From NCBI RefSeq assembly GCF_014898815.1, contig NW_026515544.1, forward strand, positions 806,001-870,000: a DNA stretch of 64,000 bases. Direction: 5' to 3'. The notes below the pieces were generated by a model. It saw nothing but the letters and a program-made list of their open reading frames with translations. It was not told the origin of the DNA and did not search any database. The first letter of the stretch is position 1, and the number at the start of each line of letters is the position of its first letter. Position numbers and translations under genes: made by a program. Below, in pieces: positions 37,530-49,335 of the stretch. This stretch comes from Panonychus citri (Eukaryota > Arthropoda > Arachnida > Trombidiformes > Tetranychidae).

Positions 37530-38497
37530 TCTTAAGAAAGAACCAATAAAATTTTCTTTCAAATCACAGTACAAGAAACGCATAATAAACAGTCGATGTT
37601 GAAGATAGAAAAAAAGATAACAGCAAGTAGAATAATACAAAAAATGAAGACAAATGGATATTGCAGAAGAAGAAGATAAAAAACGAAAGTCAGACGGATA
37701 TGAGAAAAGGAATTGGAAAAAATAGAGAAAACCCACTAACGAGAAATGAAGAGGCACAAGAATGAGAATAGAACAAAAAAGCCAAATTCTATTCTATTCT
37801 ATTCTTGACTTGAGGATAAGTCATATGAGTTAAGAAAATTGTTACTTACCCTTTTTAATTTATGAGAAAAGATAAACAATCTTAATGAATTTTAAATCAA
37901 TAAGACGAGAAGATGATCACAAGTACAAAAGCAAAGACTATCTATGGTTTTCTACTGTAATAATTAAACTGGTTTGATGTAGTTAGTTAGTGAAGTTAAC
38001 GATGGAAAGGAAAGAAAGAGAAAGAGGGAGAAAAGGAGAGAGAGAGATGATGATTGAGAACAGAAAAGGAGAGAGAACCAGAAAGAAAGAGCTGTTAACA
38101 CTGTTGAGAGAAAATAATTAATATTCTTTTTAACTTTAACCAGAATGTTTAACTTAAATTCACTAGATGGTTGATTAAATTACATGGAAAATATGTAACA
38201 ACAATTAACAGAATTACAGAGAATCAGTTAATTCAATTGACTAGTTAAGTTGAAGATCAAATGTTTACATTTTGATTCGCTTTCTTTTCCCACAATTTTG
38301 TCTTCTCTTTCTTTCTCTCTCTCTCTTTTCTCTCGTCTTGTTTACCATCAAGAGATGGCACTAATGTTAATTGTTGCCAATTCTCGAAAAAAAAATTAAC
38401 AACAATTAGATTGATTGATTGAAGATCATTGGATTTTGACAATTAAGGAGAAAACCAAGTGTTTGTTTGTTCTTGGAATTTTTGAATCACTTGGATT

Positions 38498-38698
38498 GTG
38501 TTTTACTCGTTGGAAATGTTGTACGTTCGTATTAATGGAACAATCAAATTGTCTGATTTAATTGGTGAATGTTCATCGGGTTTTGGTTATTTAATTGTTC
38601 GAGGAACGGATTCTACTCTTCAAAGGTACATTGTTCGGGTTGAGAATCATTTTAGTGAAGCATCGAGAGTATTCCGAACAAATTATAAATCAAATTGA
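38498..38698 (+). CDS. Small open reading frame, unrecognised
   Basis: A 66-codon frame on the strand opposite HP1, about 970 bp from its start codon, containing MLYVRINGTIKLSDLIGECS and FGYLIVRGTDSTLQ. Its composition is more protein-like than neighbouring repeat-driven frames (balanced charged and hydrophobic residues, Gly-rich turns). No family is recognised. It could be a real short gene, an exon of a longer gene or chance. Inside 37530-39059 nothing else was seen. Confidence 0.3.
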   Translation: MFYSLEMLYVRINGTIKLSDLIGECSSGFGYLIVRGTDSTLQRYIVRVENHFSEASRVFRTNYKSN

Positions 38699-39059
38699 TT
38701 AAATAAAAATTTAGAAATTGACATTTCAATTTTTAATTGTTCAATTTCTCAATCATGATGATTTATTAACAATTTATTCACACAGTTTAATTCAAGAACT
38801 TTAAAGCTTCCGAACTAATGGAAACAGATCGTATCTCCTTTTTTTTTGTTTCTTTTAGTACGTTGATTGTGATTGACACGATTGTTTAATTATGTTGTTT
38901 ATCCAAAGAGTAGAGAGAAAGAGAGAGAGTGGACAAAGAAAACAGAGAAAAGAAAAACACTTATAAACAACAATCGAGATAAATTAATGTGCGAAGGGCT
39001 AAAACCTTCGTGGATATGATTGCAAAGTAATTTTCGATTTTGATTGCCAATCGATCAAA

Positions 39060-39314
39060 TTAACTATTAGAACACGTTAATTTCTCAAAGTCTAAAGGTA
39101 AATCAGCGGAGGAAACACTAGCACCAGGGTCAACATGAATATCGGGTATTGCATTTCGTCGACCCGTTCTACCGGTGTCTAAGAATCCACCGAAATCGGG
39201 TAGCAGAGAATCTCCATTAGAGGAACCAGGAACAGGATCACCGCCATTACCAGGACCCACCACAAGAACTGAAGATTTGGTTGGCTGATGACAAGGATCC
39301 ATTTCAATTTGCAT
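39060..39314 (-). CDS. PKI: cAMP-dependent protein kinase inhibitor (PKI)
   Basis: An 84-codon coding exon beginning right after a splice acceptor (TACTAAAG, then ATG at 39314). The pseudosubstrate GFLDTGRTGRRNAIPDI matches PKI-alpha DFIASGRTGRRNAIHDI, including the Phe anchor and the RRNAI core with Ala at the phospho-acceptor position. The C-terminal LPLDFEKLTC resembles the leucine-rich nuclear export signal of PKI (LALKLAGLDI). PKI blocks the free PKA catalytic subunit with high affinity and carries it out of the nucleus. The N-terminal extension is longer than in vertebrates and rich in Gly/Pro/Ser. A non-coding first exon probably ends at a donor near 39840. A frame around 40110-40173 (MSQPTFGTEQ) may be an alternative 5' exon. 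Confidence 0.87.
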   Translation of the reverse strand: MQIEMDPCHQPTKSSVLVVGPGNGGDPVPGSSNGDSLLPDFGGFLDTGRTGRRNAIPDIHVDPGASVSSADLPLDFEKLTCSNS

Positions 39315-39919
39315 CTTTAGTATACCAATGGGTGAGAATTAATTTGTTGACATGAGAATGACAAATGAGAAGTAACAAATCTTTCATGAGAAACACGTAC
39401 AAGAAGGATTAACAAAATGGAAGAAACAAAAAAAAAGCTAATTAGAAACGTAGTAAATAAGAAAAGGAGAGAAATGAAAATGGAACCAGGATCAGGAAGA
39501 AAGAGAAAACCAAGTTAACCCAAAAGAGTAAAGGGAAACCACAGAAGAGAAAGAAAAATCAACATTAAACATGTCACATATTCCAAAAGGTATTGGAATA
39601 AATTGTCAACACAATGGTAACTAAAACAAAGCTAAAAGCATGACAATGGTTGTTAATCAAGTTAATGATGTTGATTCTGGAATTGATTATTGAATGTCAA
39701 CTCATACAGAATTAAAGAGTGAGAGGGAAACAGTAGAAAGAGGTAAATACACCATGGGAACAGAGAGAGAGAGAAACAGGGAAAGAGAAATGAACAGACT
39801 GAGGGAAAAAAGAGAAATGAAAGAAAATGAAAATTCTTACCTTTATTTTCACCGAGTTACTTGATTATCATTATTCATTCAGTTGATTGTATTAAATCAA
39901 TAGAATCTGATTGAGAGTC

Positions 39920-39927
39920 TGACGTCA
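39920..39927. promoter_or_regulatory. CRE palindrome upstream of PKI
   Basis: TGACGTCA, a perfect full CRE, about 80 bp upstream of the putative donor (about 39840, minus strand) of the PKI non-coding exon. It therefore lies in the promoter or first exon. It would respond to CREB, which PKA activates. Confidence 0.45.
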
Positions 39928-40173
39928 GTGGGATGACGATGATGTTGGTAATGTTATCCGAGGATAATAATGAGAGAAGAAAAAGAAAATCTCTTCTTTG
40001 AGAGAGAGAGAGAAAAGAGAAAATGGAAAGAGAGAAAAGGATTAAGATGATTACCAGAAGAAAGAGATAGAAAAGAAGAAGAAGAAAATGAAATAAAGAC
40101 AAACCTTATCGAAGAGATTGAGCAGAATTGAGAAATTTGTTCTTTGTTCAGTTCCAAATGTTGGCTGAGACAT

Positions 40174-42160
40174 TGTTACGTAAAAAACACCACGATGAAG
40201 ATAAGGATGATAAAAGAAGAGAAGAGAAAATAAAAACATCTCTTAGTTTCTCCTCCCCTTTCGGTCTCAATGTTTACATTTTAATTTTTTTTTCTCTTCG
40301 TGAATCTAATCGGTTTTCAGTTTAATTCTCTTTCTTTTGTAATCATTTTTATATTTATTCTTTATTATGATTAACAATTCAAGGTTAATCAATAAGAATT
40401 TATTGTTAACAGTTGATACATTTTCCAATTCAACAATTTAATTGACATTTTCGACAATTTTCTCTGCGTTTTTACCTTGACACTCTTGGTACGTGTTCAC
40501 TTATTGATAATCTGTTATCGTAGCGATTCTTGGGTCCAAATGGTTTCGTAGTGTTTTTTTTAATTGTTACTCATTAATTTACGAAAATACTCTAATCAAA
40601 CTAAGCCAATTAACTACGTTAATCTACCAAGGACAAATTAATCTGTTTTCCTGTAACAATCTCGAGTTGTCTCTTGATCTCTTTTCCCTTGTCTCTTATT
40701 TGGTTACTTTTAATTCTTGATTATTGTTGTGATATTTTCATCACAATTAACAACAATTCTGGTGCATCTTTCAATTCAATTAACACCATCATTAGAATAG
40801 TTAATCATGTAATCAGTTAATTTGTTTTCGTTTCAATGTTTCTTTTGAAATGACAATTTAACTAAATCGTCACATCTTCAACAGAGTGATAATTTATCAT
40901 CTATCGAGAGTAACAATTAGTTAATTGTTTCGTTTCTCTATTTCAAGAGCAATCTATTCAAATGGATCAGATTTGTTAATTACATCAATAGAAATGACGT
41001 TGTCAATCACAATTAGTATTTCTCTTGATTGTTATTGAGATTTTCTTATTGTTATTAATCATCTTTCATCTGTTAACCTACAATTAAATGTTAATTATCA
41101 TATTTTCCGATTGATGATTAAATGATTGATTTATTATTATGATTAATTTCAATCATCGATACAATTAGTTAATTAATTGTAGATGATAAATACCAATAGA
41201 AAATAAGGGAAAGTAACAATCACAATTAATTGTGATAAAATTTACCAATGGTCAGTTGAATGAAATTAAATCGTTGGTAACAATTAGCATCACAATTAAG
41301 GCGATTTTGTTGGAATCAGGAAAAGGTTAATAGGAAACCATTTGAAATGGTGAAAAAGTAAATATGATGAATGAATTAATTTACTATCTTAATGGTGACA
41401 ATCAACAGTTAATCAACTGATCAATAATCAATAATAGTCGATAAACTGACCTGAATTGTGTCCAAGAATTTGGTCAATTCTTGAATAAAGTGTATTCCTG
41501 GTTACTAATCATCGACGTTATGAGGAATCAAATTAAAACTTGAGACCAATTTGATTAGGTAAACTAATTGATTGTCCAGATATTTATATTTATAATGATT
41601 AATTCACATGAATGACCAACACTGAATTGAATAAATTATCACCACAATTTAGGAATAGGAAGAATCCGGAAAAAAAGGTAACAATTTTTTTCCAAATCAA
41701 TTGAATCACTTTAATAATCTTCTAATCACCATAGCGAGAAATTAGTTAATCAAAAGTAAAAGTGTAAATTGTTTCTCTATTTACAGTTCAACCGATTAAA
41801 TGAATCACTAATTTCTAATTTACTTCGGTTTAATTAGAAGATGACATTTGATGATGAAGATGAAATTAACTGATCAACACTTGAAAGTGAACATATAAAA
41901 GGAAAATGATTAAGTGAAAATCTAATCAGTCAACAAGTGAAAGTCAAACTGACCATCAGCTGATCAATAAGTTATTAGAAATTAATTTCTCTGCAATCAA
42001 CAGTTTAATTATTGTACTCAAAGTGAACAATTGACCAATTGGATTATCGAAAGTAAATATTAGTTAATCTCCTTCTTAGTGATTGATTTGTTTTCTCATG
42101 TAATCTCCATGTGATTTTCTGAACTTTTTTTTTATTTTCTTTTCTCTTTCAAATGATTAG
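40174..42160. other. Intergenic, no gene seen
   Basis: AT-rich, with many short inverted TTAATTAA/CAATTG-like words but no long frame, tRNA-like fold or transposon end that I could identify. Confidence 0.55.
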
Positions 42161-42735
42161 ATGAAATCGTCAACAATTATCTTCTGTTTATCTTCAATTG
42201 CGATCATTGTTCTGGTCTTTTCGCCTCAACAATCTTCGTGTCTCTCTCGTCGGAAGATGATGAAGATTCAGAAACTCGCTGCATTGGCCTTGATTCTCAA
42301 GCCGAGGAAGAAAATGATGCCAATACCAATTCCAATTCCAATTCCGTGAGTGATTTTAATTAATTTGTTTTCTTTTCTCTGTTGATTGACAATATTTTCC
42401 TCTCATTCTTTTCCTCTGTTATTATTGTAATCAGAATGTCAAAGGAAAAGTTAATGATGATGCTTGGTAAAGATGATGAAATGATGGCTCATCATCAGGT
42501 TCATCATGAACAACATGTCGCCATGCAACCTCAGCCCTTGATTGCTCATCATCAATTACGAGTTGCTATTCCAGCTCCAATGCCAGTTCCGGTTCCAATT
42601 CGTATTCCAGTTCCTGTACAAGTTCCAGTTCCAGTTCCTGTTCAGGTTCAAGCACCACCACCAGTTCATCATCATCATGTTCAACAGCCAATTGTTGCAT
42701 ATGAATATCAACAAGAAACTCCATCAATCTGGTAA
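42161..42735 (+). CDS. Secreted Pro/Val/Ile- and His-rich repeat protein
   Basis: Two exons, 42161-42345 and 42435-42735, joined in phase (CC|A). It starts with a clear signal peptide, MKSSTIIFCLSSIAIIVLVF, then a basic stretch and a short PIPIPIPIP run at the splice. The second exon has a Met/His-rich segment and a PVPVPIRIPVPVQVPVPVPV repeat, ending in HHHHVQQPIV and a Tyr/Gln tail. About 161 residues. No cysteine appears after the signal region, so the product is probably a fibrous or matrix-type secreted protein. Alternating Pro-hydrophobic repeats occur in cuticular, silk and eggshell proteins, but I do not recognise the family. Confidence 0.7.
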
Positions 42736-43597
42736 ATTAAAAAAGCTTAACAATTAATTGATTTCCTTAATTAACTCCATTTCTCCATTTCTCCTTTTCT
42801 TTATTTCTTTTTTCAATAGTCATCACTAAAGGATTAATTTGATCATTTAAATTGTGAATAACTAAAGGATTCACATTCCCACCTCATCATAATCATCAAA
42901 GACCAGCAATTAGATTGATCATAATCATTAAGAAACAAACATTAACCAAATCAAATTTATATTTTTTTAGTTCTTAAATTGTATTTTGTTTAGATTACCC
43001 AATTTTTTATCTTATAATTGTTACAATTTATAAATCTGTTAATTTGTTAAGACTCTTTTTAATCAGTTAAAAATTTTTACAATTAAATGACAAATAAATA
43101 ACTGAATTTATCTCTTAATCAGAAACGATTGAAATAATTTCCAACAACGAACAGTTGATTTTCCTAACCGATAGATGTCAGTGCTTTAATCTAATGTAAA
43201 TTTGACCAGATTTTCACTTAATTAGATTATAAATTGTCTTATTGAGTTAGACTACTAATTATCTTGTTAATAACTTTCACGATTGATAAATTTTAACACA
43301 AATATAATAATTAATTAATTTACTTGAGTGTCAATGATAAGGATATTGAGAAACGATTAGTCTGATTATCCAGTTTGAAAAGTTTTGTCGATTGATAAGT
43401 ATTAGATTAATTATCATCTTGATTTGCACAATCAGGTAATTAACTATTTTCTCATATTTGCTGTGAAATGATCAGTTATCGTTTCAGAAGAAAATAGTCT
43501 GATCATAGAATTATTTTGTTATAAATTTTTTCCTTGTAAAGGTATTTTAATTTGTCGATTTGAAAACGAAAAGTTATATAACATTTTGTTATTTAAC
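42736..43597. other. Intergenic, no gene seen
   Basis: AT-rich spacer with no supported frame. It must include the promoter of the LDL-A gene; a TATATAA-like motif at about 43574 lies 24 bp before its start codon. Confidence 0.5.
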
Positions 43598-45349
43598 ATG
43601 TATTCAAATCTATTGATCTTGTTAATTGTGACGAGTAATTTCATAGTTGCTTATACAGAATACAATTTAACATGTTCATCAATTCAATTTTCGTGCAAAG
43701 ATTTTTGTATTCCATTATCATGGGTATGTGATCGTTCACTCGATTGTAAAGATGGATCGGATGAAGAAAATTGTCAGTTCTCAGTGAAATGTGATCGAAA
43801 TCAGTTCAGATGTAATAACGGTAAATGCATTAAGAAATCATGGATATGTGATAATAGTGACGATTGTAATGACGCTTCAGATGAAGATAATTGTCCATCA
43901 GACATGAAGATGCCAGTTAATTGTGAATCGGGTCAATTTTCTTGTGGAAATTCTTGTATACCGCAAGAATGGAGGTGTAATAAAAAATATGAATGTGACA
44001 ATGGTATCGACGAAAAGGATTGCCCTGTTACCTGTAACGCATTAGAATGGAAATGTGAAGTTGATAATAAATGTATCTCCAATAAGTGGACTTGTAATGG
44101 AGAGAATGATTGTACCGATGGATCGGACGAAGCATATTGTACAAATGGATGCCCTTCGAACCTCTTTAAGTGTGAAAATAGTCAATGTATTGAAATGGAA
44201 TTGAAATGTGATCGTAAACCAGATTGTAACGATAGTTCAGATGAGAAGAATTGTGTTTATCCGAATACTTGTACTCAAGATCAGTTCATGTGCTTTTCAA
44301 CTGGATCTTGTATCCACTCGAGCTCACTTTGTAACGGTTTTCCCGACTGTACTGATCATAGTGATGAAACTGGTTGTGGCTCTTGTAAGTTCATTTAAAG
44401 TTTGTAGTTATTTAACTCTAATTGATAACCTTTACTTTCAGTGCGTCCATATGAGTTAATTTCGAATGCTACTGATGCTAACTTAAATAGCTGTAACGAA
44501 TTACAATCAACTTGTGCAAATCGAAAATGCGTTTGGGATCATGCTGTTTGCGATGGAGTTGATGATTGTGGTGACCGATCAGATGAATATAATTGTTCAA
44601 GATGCTCAAAGTACTCGTTCAAATGTGGAGAACATCTTAATTCTTGTATTCCAGATTCATGGAGATGCGATAAAATAATTGATTGTTTTGGTGGTTCAGA
44701 TGAACGTGATTGTACTAAATATAATTGTACTGGCACCGAGTTCAAATGTAATAACGGTAAATGCGTGAGCGAATGGCATAGGTGCAATGGAGTCGATGAT
44801 TGTGGTGATAGATCAGATGAAAAAGGCTGCTCTGGGAAAAAATGTTCAGTGACAGAATTTGATTGTGGAGACTATTGTATTCCAAAACCGTGGCAATGTG
44901 ATGGTCAAACTGATTGTAACGATGGGTCAGACGAAAATAATTGTCCAAAAGTAACTGATTGCAAAAATCAATGGAAATGTCGTAATGGTAAATGCATCTC
45001 CGTAGACTCAGTTTGTGATACTCGTGACGATTGTGGGGACAGATCTGATGAACACTTTTGTATAAAAACAAAATGTCCTTTCGATAAGTTTGATTGCGGC
45101 GATCGTTGTATTCCAAAAGCATGGAGATGCGATCAAAAATCTGACTGCGCAAATGGTGCTGATGAACATGATTGTCCATCAAGTGAAGTCAGGGCTAGAA
45201 GACATGGCCTCAGATTCATATGCAGTGAAGGTACAGTTCCGTGTGCGGATGGATCAGGATGTATTCCAATCGAATGGAAATGTGATGGTCATCCTAATTG
45301 TAGAGATGGATCCGACGAAAGAAAATGTTTGGCGTCGAGTGCCTTATAG
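43598..45349 (+). CDS. Secreted protein made of 13 LDL-receptor class A repeats
   Basis: Two exons, 43598-44384 and 44442-45349, joined inside a Leu codon. ATG 43598 gives a signal peptide, MYSNLLILLIVTSNFIVAYT. The rest is almost entirely LDL-A modules of about 38-40 residues, each with six Cys and a DxSDE-type calcium cage (for example CDRSLDCKDGSDEENC): six in exon 1 and seven in exon 2. No transmembrane segment, EGF module, beta-propeller or protease domain follows, so it is not an LDL receptor. The last repeat differs, with an EGTVPCADGSGCIPIEWKCD start also found in the genes at 47502 and 62659. LDL-A modules bind ligands by basic residues; the ligand is unknown. Confidence 0.85.
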
Positions 45350-45482
45350 TAATATCGCTTTCAAATCATGCTTTCATTTCCAGTCCAATATGTAGCAACC
45401 GACAATAAGTTTTTCTTCGATCAAGTTTTCTGTATTAAAATTGTTATTCTAATAGATATCTATCATGCTGTTGAAAAGAAAT

Positions 45483-46688
45483 TTACAGCATCAGCCCAGG
45501 AAATACTTGATTGATAAACTTAGGGAAAAAATTTGATAAAATATAAGATAAAATACTCGTAAATAGTTCAGTTATTACGGTAAAAAGTGACAACATCGAG
45601 AATCCGAGCCAAATGGATACAATTTCAATTACCTTGAGAACATAATCTAACCAAGGAAAATCATATTCGAAATCGTATTGAAAGTCCATCGATCGATCCA
45701 ACATAAAGTTTAGTTTAGATTCACTTGCATTGTAAGCCAATACTGTGGATATCATATCATATTTAACGTGACGACATTTGAGTCCTGAAAATAGATTAAG
45801 ACAGCCAGAAATGTTACCAAACACTGATCTATTTTCGTGATTATTGGTTGTTACATAGTTTACAAATCGATGATCAGAAAACTTATTTTCATTCAGTTTT
45901 ACAATTGTATTAACATCAAAGGAAGAGTTCAAAAGCCTTCGAGCGGCATTGACCTTACAATCGTTGTAAATATCTTGATTATAGTGACTACAATGTGGAC
46001 CATTGGGCGGAGGGTTGACAATATTCACTTGTTTAGTTACAGTCACCATCAAATGTTCGTGTCCAGGACTTATTAGAGGGATAACATTACGATGATTATG
46101 ATAAAGACCATCGAATGAATCATTTTCAGTTAACACCAATGAATAAGTAGATATGTTGTGTTCAATTGTAAGAATTGAGTGATAATAGTTTTTCAAATTA
46201 AGACACGAAATTTTGATGAATATTTCGAAACCATCGATATAATGATCGATACGACAACGTGGCTTATTATGATTCCTAATGTATTTGAATGGACTCTTAA
46301 TATCGATGGAAAACGAGAAAAGCTCTGGTCGAAGCATCTCTCGAATCTGACCAATGGTCAATTTACTTATGAACTTTATATAAGCTGGATTATCAAGACC
46401 ATTCTCAGGTATGTTGAATAAAATGTCCAAATTTGTTTTATCGATGAAAACACACAAGTAGATGTCAGGAAAATCGAATGAATCATTAAACTGTCGAATA
46501 TGTAAACGAACTTTTTGAGAAACATAATTTTCGGTGTAATGGTAAATGGAGGGAATCCAAAAGGCTGAACAAACAAAACAGAATAAAAAAACTAATCGAT
46601 GTTTAAAAAGCATTTTAATTAACTGATTTTCAGAACTTATCTCAAACCAATCTGATAATTGGATCAAATTATTCATATTTACACGCAT
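45483..46688 (-). CDS. DEG/ENaC-like cation channel subunit, intron-free
   Basis: One frame of 401 residues from ATG 46688. TM1 is LVFLFCFVCSAFWIPSIYHY, followed by a Cys-bearing ectodomain (KPRCRIDHY, NGPHCSHYNQDIYNDC, ISGCLNLFSGLKCRH). TM2 is VLKVIEIVSIWLGFSMLSLF, whose IWLGFSML fits the DEG/ENaC GLWxGxS filter region, with the first Gly changed to Ser/Ile. It is diverged from the gene at 10923 but has the same size and no intron. It sits tail to tail with the 13-repeat LDL-A gene, only 133 bp apart. As a channel it would conduct sodium in a trimer; partner subunits and gating cannot be inferred. Confidence 0.7.
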   Translation of the reverse strand: MRVNMNNLIQLSDWFEISSENQLIKMLFKHRLVFLFCFVCSAFWIPSIYHYTENYVSQKVRLHIRQFNDSFDFPDIYLCVFIDKTNLDILFNIPENGLDNPAYIKFISKLTIGQIREMLRPELFSFSIDIKSPFKYIRNHNKPRCRIDHYIDGFEIFIKISCLNLKNYYHSILTIEHNISTYSLVLTENDSFDGLYHNHRNVIPLISPGHEHLMVTVTKQVNIVNPPPNGPHCSHYNQDIYNDCKVNAARRLLNSSFDVNTIVKLNENKFSDHRFVNYVTTNNHENRSVFGNISGCLNLFSGLKCRHVKYDMISTVLAYNASESKLNFMLDRSMDFQYDFEYDFPWLDYVLKVIEIVSIWLGFSMLSLFTVITELFTSILSYILSNFFPKFINQVFPGLML

Positions 46689-47501
46689 GTAACAAAATCG
46701 AGTTTGAATTCCCTATGAACTCAGTGAATACCCTTTTTAACACTAATTGTAATTAGAATTGAGTTGAAACAATTTTGTCAATTCATGTAATTATATCATC
46801 AAATAATAATGATAATATGTAATTAAATCTAATAACTCATTAAGATAATCATTTACTAATTAAACTTATTAGTATTTTGGAGCCAATTATCATGATTAAG
46901 CTGTGATTATAAACTTTAAGCATTGTTATTATGTTTATAACAATTGATTAATCTTGATATAAATTGACAAACGCGTAGATGATAATTGTTAATTATTATT
47001 TAGTAATTTAAAATTTCATTAATTAAAAGTTAAAGAGAGTCAACTGGATTTCAATGAACATTATCTTTGATTAATGATCAATAATCAAATTAAATGATAG
47101 AATTAGAAACAATTCCATTGAGTTTCATTATTTGAACGATTTAAATTGTTAATTTCGGTGTTGATTAGTCACTTTGTTACGTTCTCTCGTTCACTTAATT
47201 GTTCAGATAATTAGGATACTTTTTTAAATGGGCAAGACAAAAGTCACTTGAAAACAAGATAATTAAAAGTCAATTATATTCTGTAACTCAAATAATTGGA
47301 ATTGAATTTTAATGAATCAATTTCAAGGTGAATTTGATAATAATTACACAGTAACAATTATCTATTGCGTAAGTTATTTCTCCATCGTTGATTACCCAGC
47401 TAAACATAGGGAGCGATTCGCTTTTAGTTTTCTAATGAATGTTTTTAGTAAACAATTAGAATTTATAACGAGTATTTGGTTTGATTAGTGTTCTCATCAC
47501 A
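46689..47501. other. Intergenic spacer, includes 5' part of the duplicated block
   Basis: AT-rich. From 47376 onward it belongs to the segment that is duplicated at 50227. Confidence 0.5.
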
Positions 47502-47659
47502 ATGGAAATAAAAAATTCATTGATAATTTCTGTTCTTCAGATAAGTTCATTTATCTTATTCTCGTTGATTCTATCGACTAACTTTACTTGCTCATCTTCA
47601 TCACCAAACATTAACATCTTACACAGAGGGTCTATTTATACGTTTCAATGTCCATTGAA
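47376..47659 (+). repeat. Source copy of a 284-bp duplicated block
   Basis: Near-identical to 50227-50510: about 5-7 differences over 284 bp, including one-base gain and loss that cancel. It spans the promoter, start codon, signal peptide and first residues of the 3-repeat LDL-A gene, stopping at GTCCATTGAA. Confidence 0.9.
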
Positions 47660-48032
47660 TCAGGTCAAATGCTTTGACGAAGTCCAGTGTGTTCTGGAAA
47701 CTCAAGTTTGCGATGGGAAGAAAGATTGTAACGATGGTTCAGACGAAAACAGTTACGTTTGTTCAAAGTGTACGAAAGATCAATTTACTTGTCAAAGTGG
47801 AACATGTATTCCGATTGAATCAAAGTGTGATGGTAAATCTGATTGTGGGGATGGATCTGATGAGAGATATTGTCCTTCAATAAAAACTAAGTCCAAACGG
47901 TTAAACGGTTTCTTTTGTGGTGAAGGGACATTTCCGTGTGCGGACAAATCAGCTTGTATACCAATAAGTTTCCGATGTGACGATTACCCAAATTGTAACG
48001 ATGGTTCTGATGAGAAAAATTGTAGAAAATGA
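47502..48032 (+). CDS. Secreted protein with 3 LDL-A repeats, single exon
   Basis: ATG 47502 opens a signal peptide (MEIKNSLIISVLQISSFILF). Three LDL-A modules follow: one starting CPLNQVKCFDEVQC, one starting CTKDQFTCQSGTCIPIESKC, and a final one with CGEGTFPCADKSACIPISFR, each with a calcium-binding DGSDE. The last module matches the last module of the 13-repeat protein, so the two are paralogues that differ in repeat number. There is no membrane anchor. About 176 residues. Confidence 0.85.
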   Translation: MEIKNSLIISVLQISSFILFSLILSTNFTCSSSSPNINILHRGSIYTFQCPLNQVKCFDEVQCVLETQVCDGKKDCNDGSDENSYVCSKCTKDQFTCQSGTCIPIESKCDGKSDCGDGSDERYCPSIKTKSKRLNGFFCGEGTFPCADKSACIPISFRCDDYPNCNDGSDEKNCRK

Positions 48033-48370
48033 AGATAGAAATTTTAAAACAATCTTCACTTGCAAGTACAACAATCTGAAAAAATTTAAGCAAACAGAAA
48101 TATAATGGAATTGAATCGTACTGATAATAATGAATGTAAGATTTTATCGAGTTAAAAATTTTCTACCAATAATAAAAATTATATAAATTGATCTTTAATT
48201 TTTCCGTTCAGTATGTTTTATCAACATATAAATTTCGAAATTATTTCAATATTGATCTACATTATGTACATTACCAAGTTTCGAGAAAAGTTCTGAAGTC
48301 GATCTTCAATGATTTTGCCAACGTCTCAGGATAAAAGTTTTTCTGTTGAAGTTCATCAGGCTCTGGTTTA

Positions 48371-49268
48371 TTGGTTCGATTGTTTCAAGGACCAGATCGA
48401 TCTAAATTGCCTGTTGATTCAAGATCTGAAGATATCTATCGCTATCTTTCCGGAATAGTTGATAATGAGACCTCGGTAATTGGTAAATCAATCTTACCTC
48501 ATGTAATCCAGTTAGGCTACAAAGTTCATGTCGACGGGAAATGTTCAAAAGCAATTCTCGCGATATCAAACGGAGTTAAAGCTAAACGTTCATGGGCCTT
48601 CCAATTTTTAGATTCGTATGGTCAACGAGGAGATGGCTTTTTGGCTGGAACTTTGAGCTCTCTTGGTAATTTTGACCAATGTTTACAAGTTCGAGCAAGT
48701 GATGATGCCATTGCGGAAGAAGACGAATTCACTGGTAAATACTGTTTAGCTCATGTCAAACCACCTCTTCCCGAACCACCGAAAGATCAACGGGCTCATT
48801 TCAAATCATCTTTATTCAATTATGCTGGAACTGAACTTGAAAATACTTATCTCGAGGAATGGGGTTCATTTGCTCAAGAATTATATTCAAACTCTTATAC
48901 CGTAGGAATGTGTATCCCTTCAGTTTGCCAATCTAAAGATATCGCCAAAATACTCAATGAATTGGCAACTCCATTTAATTTCACGGTTTCCTTCAATTCT
49001 CGCTGCACACCAGAAACAAATTATTGGGAAGCCCAATCCCCACCAGAATATGCCATATTCATCTTGTGCCTCCTTGGACTCATGGTGGCTTTTGGAACAT
49101 CATATGATTTGTATATTAGGAAGAAGGAAGAAAATTGCCTTGGACGATTATTTGCCGCTTTCTCCAGTATTTCTAATACAAAGGCACTTTTAGGCCATGC
49201 TAAAAGAAGCCAAAACGTTTACTACTTCCGATATTCATCCGAGTGTCCAAGATTTAGTAATAAGAATC
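48371..49268 (+). pseudogene. NRF (nose resistant to fluoxetine) N-terminal domain, truncated
   Basis: An open frame of about 300 codons with no ATG at its beginning. It contains the NRF-type extracellular block: CSKAILAISNGVKAKRSWAF, then LDSYGQRGDGFLAGTLSSLG with NFDQCLQVRA, GKYCLAHV, and VGMCIPSVCQSKDIAKIL. A membrane segment (YAIFILCLLGLMVAFGTSYD) follows. NRF proteins continue into a ten-helix acyltransferase-3 domain. Here the frame reaches a donor-like AATC|GTAAGT and the acyltransferase part does not follow; an unrelated reading frame plus MITE comes instead. A short acyltransferase-like exon is found at 50511. So the gene is either broken or has a long interrupted intron. Confidence 0.65.
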
Positions 49269-49335
49269 GTAAGTTCTCCTTAATCTTTTATTTACCTTGG
49301 TTTTTTATTAACTGTTAACTCCATTTATCATACAG

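Noticed and set aside
44539..45182. Antisense open frames across the LDL-A repeats
   Set aside because: The opposite strand of tandem LDL-A codons stays open by repetition; the sense strand explains it fully.
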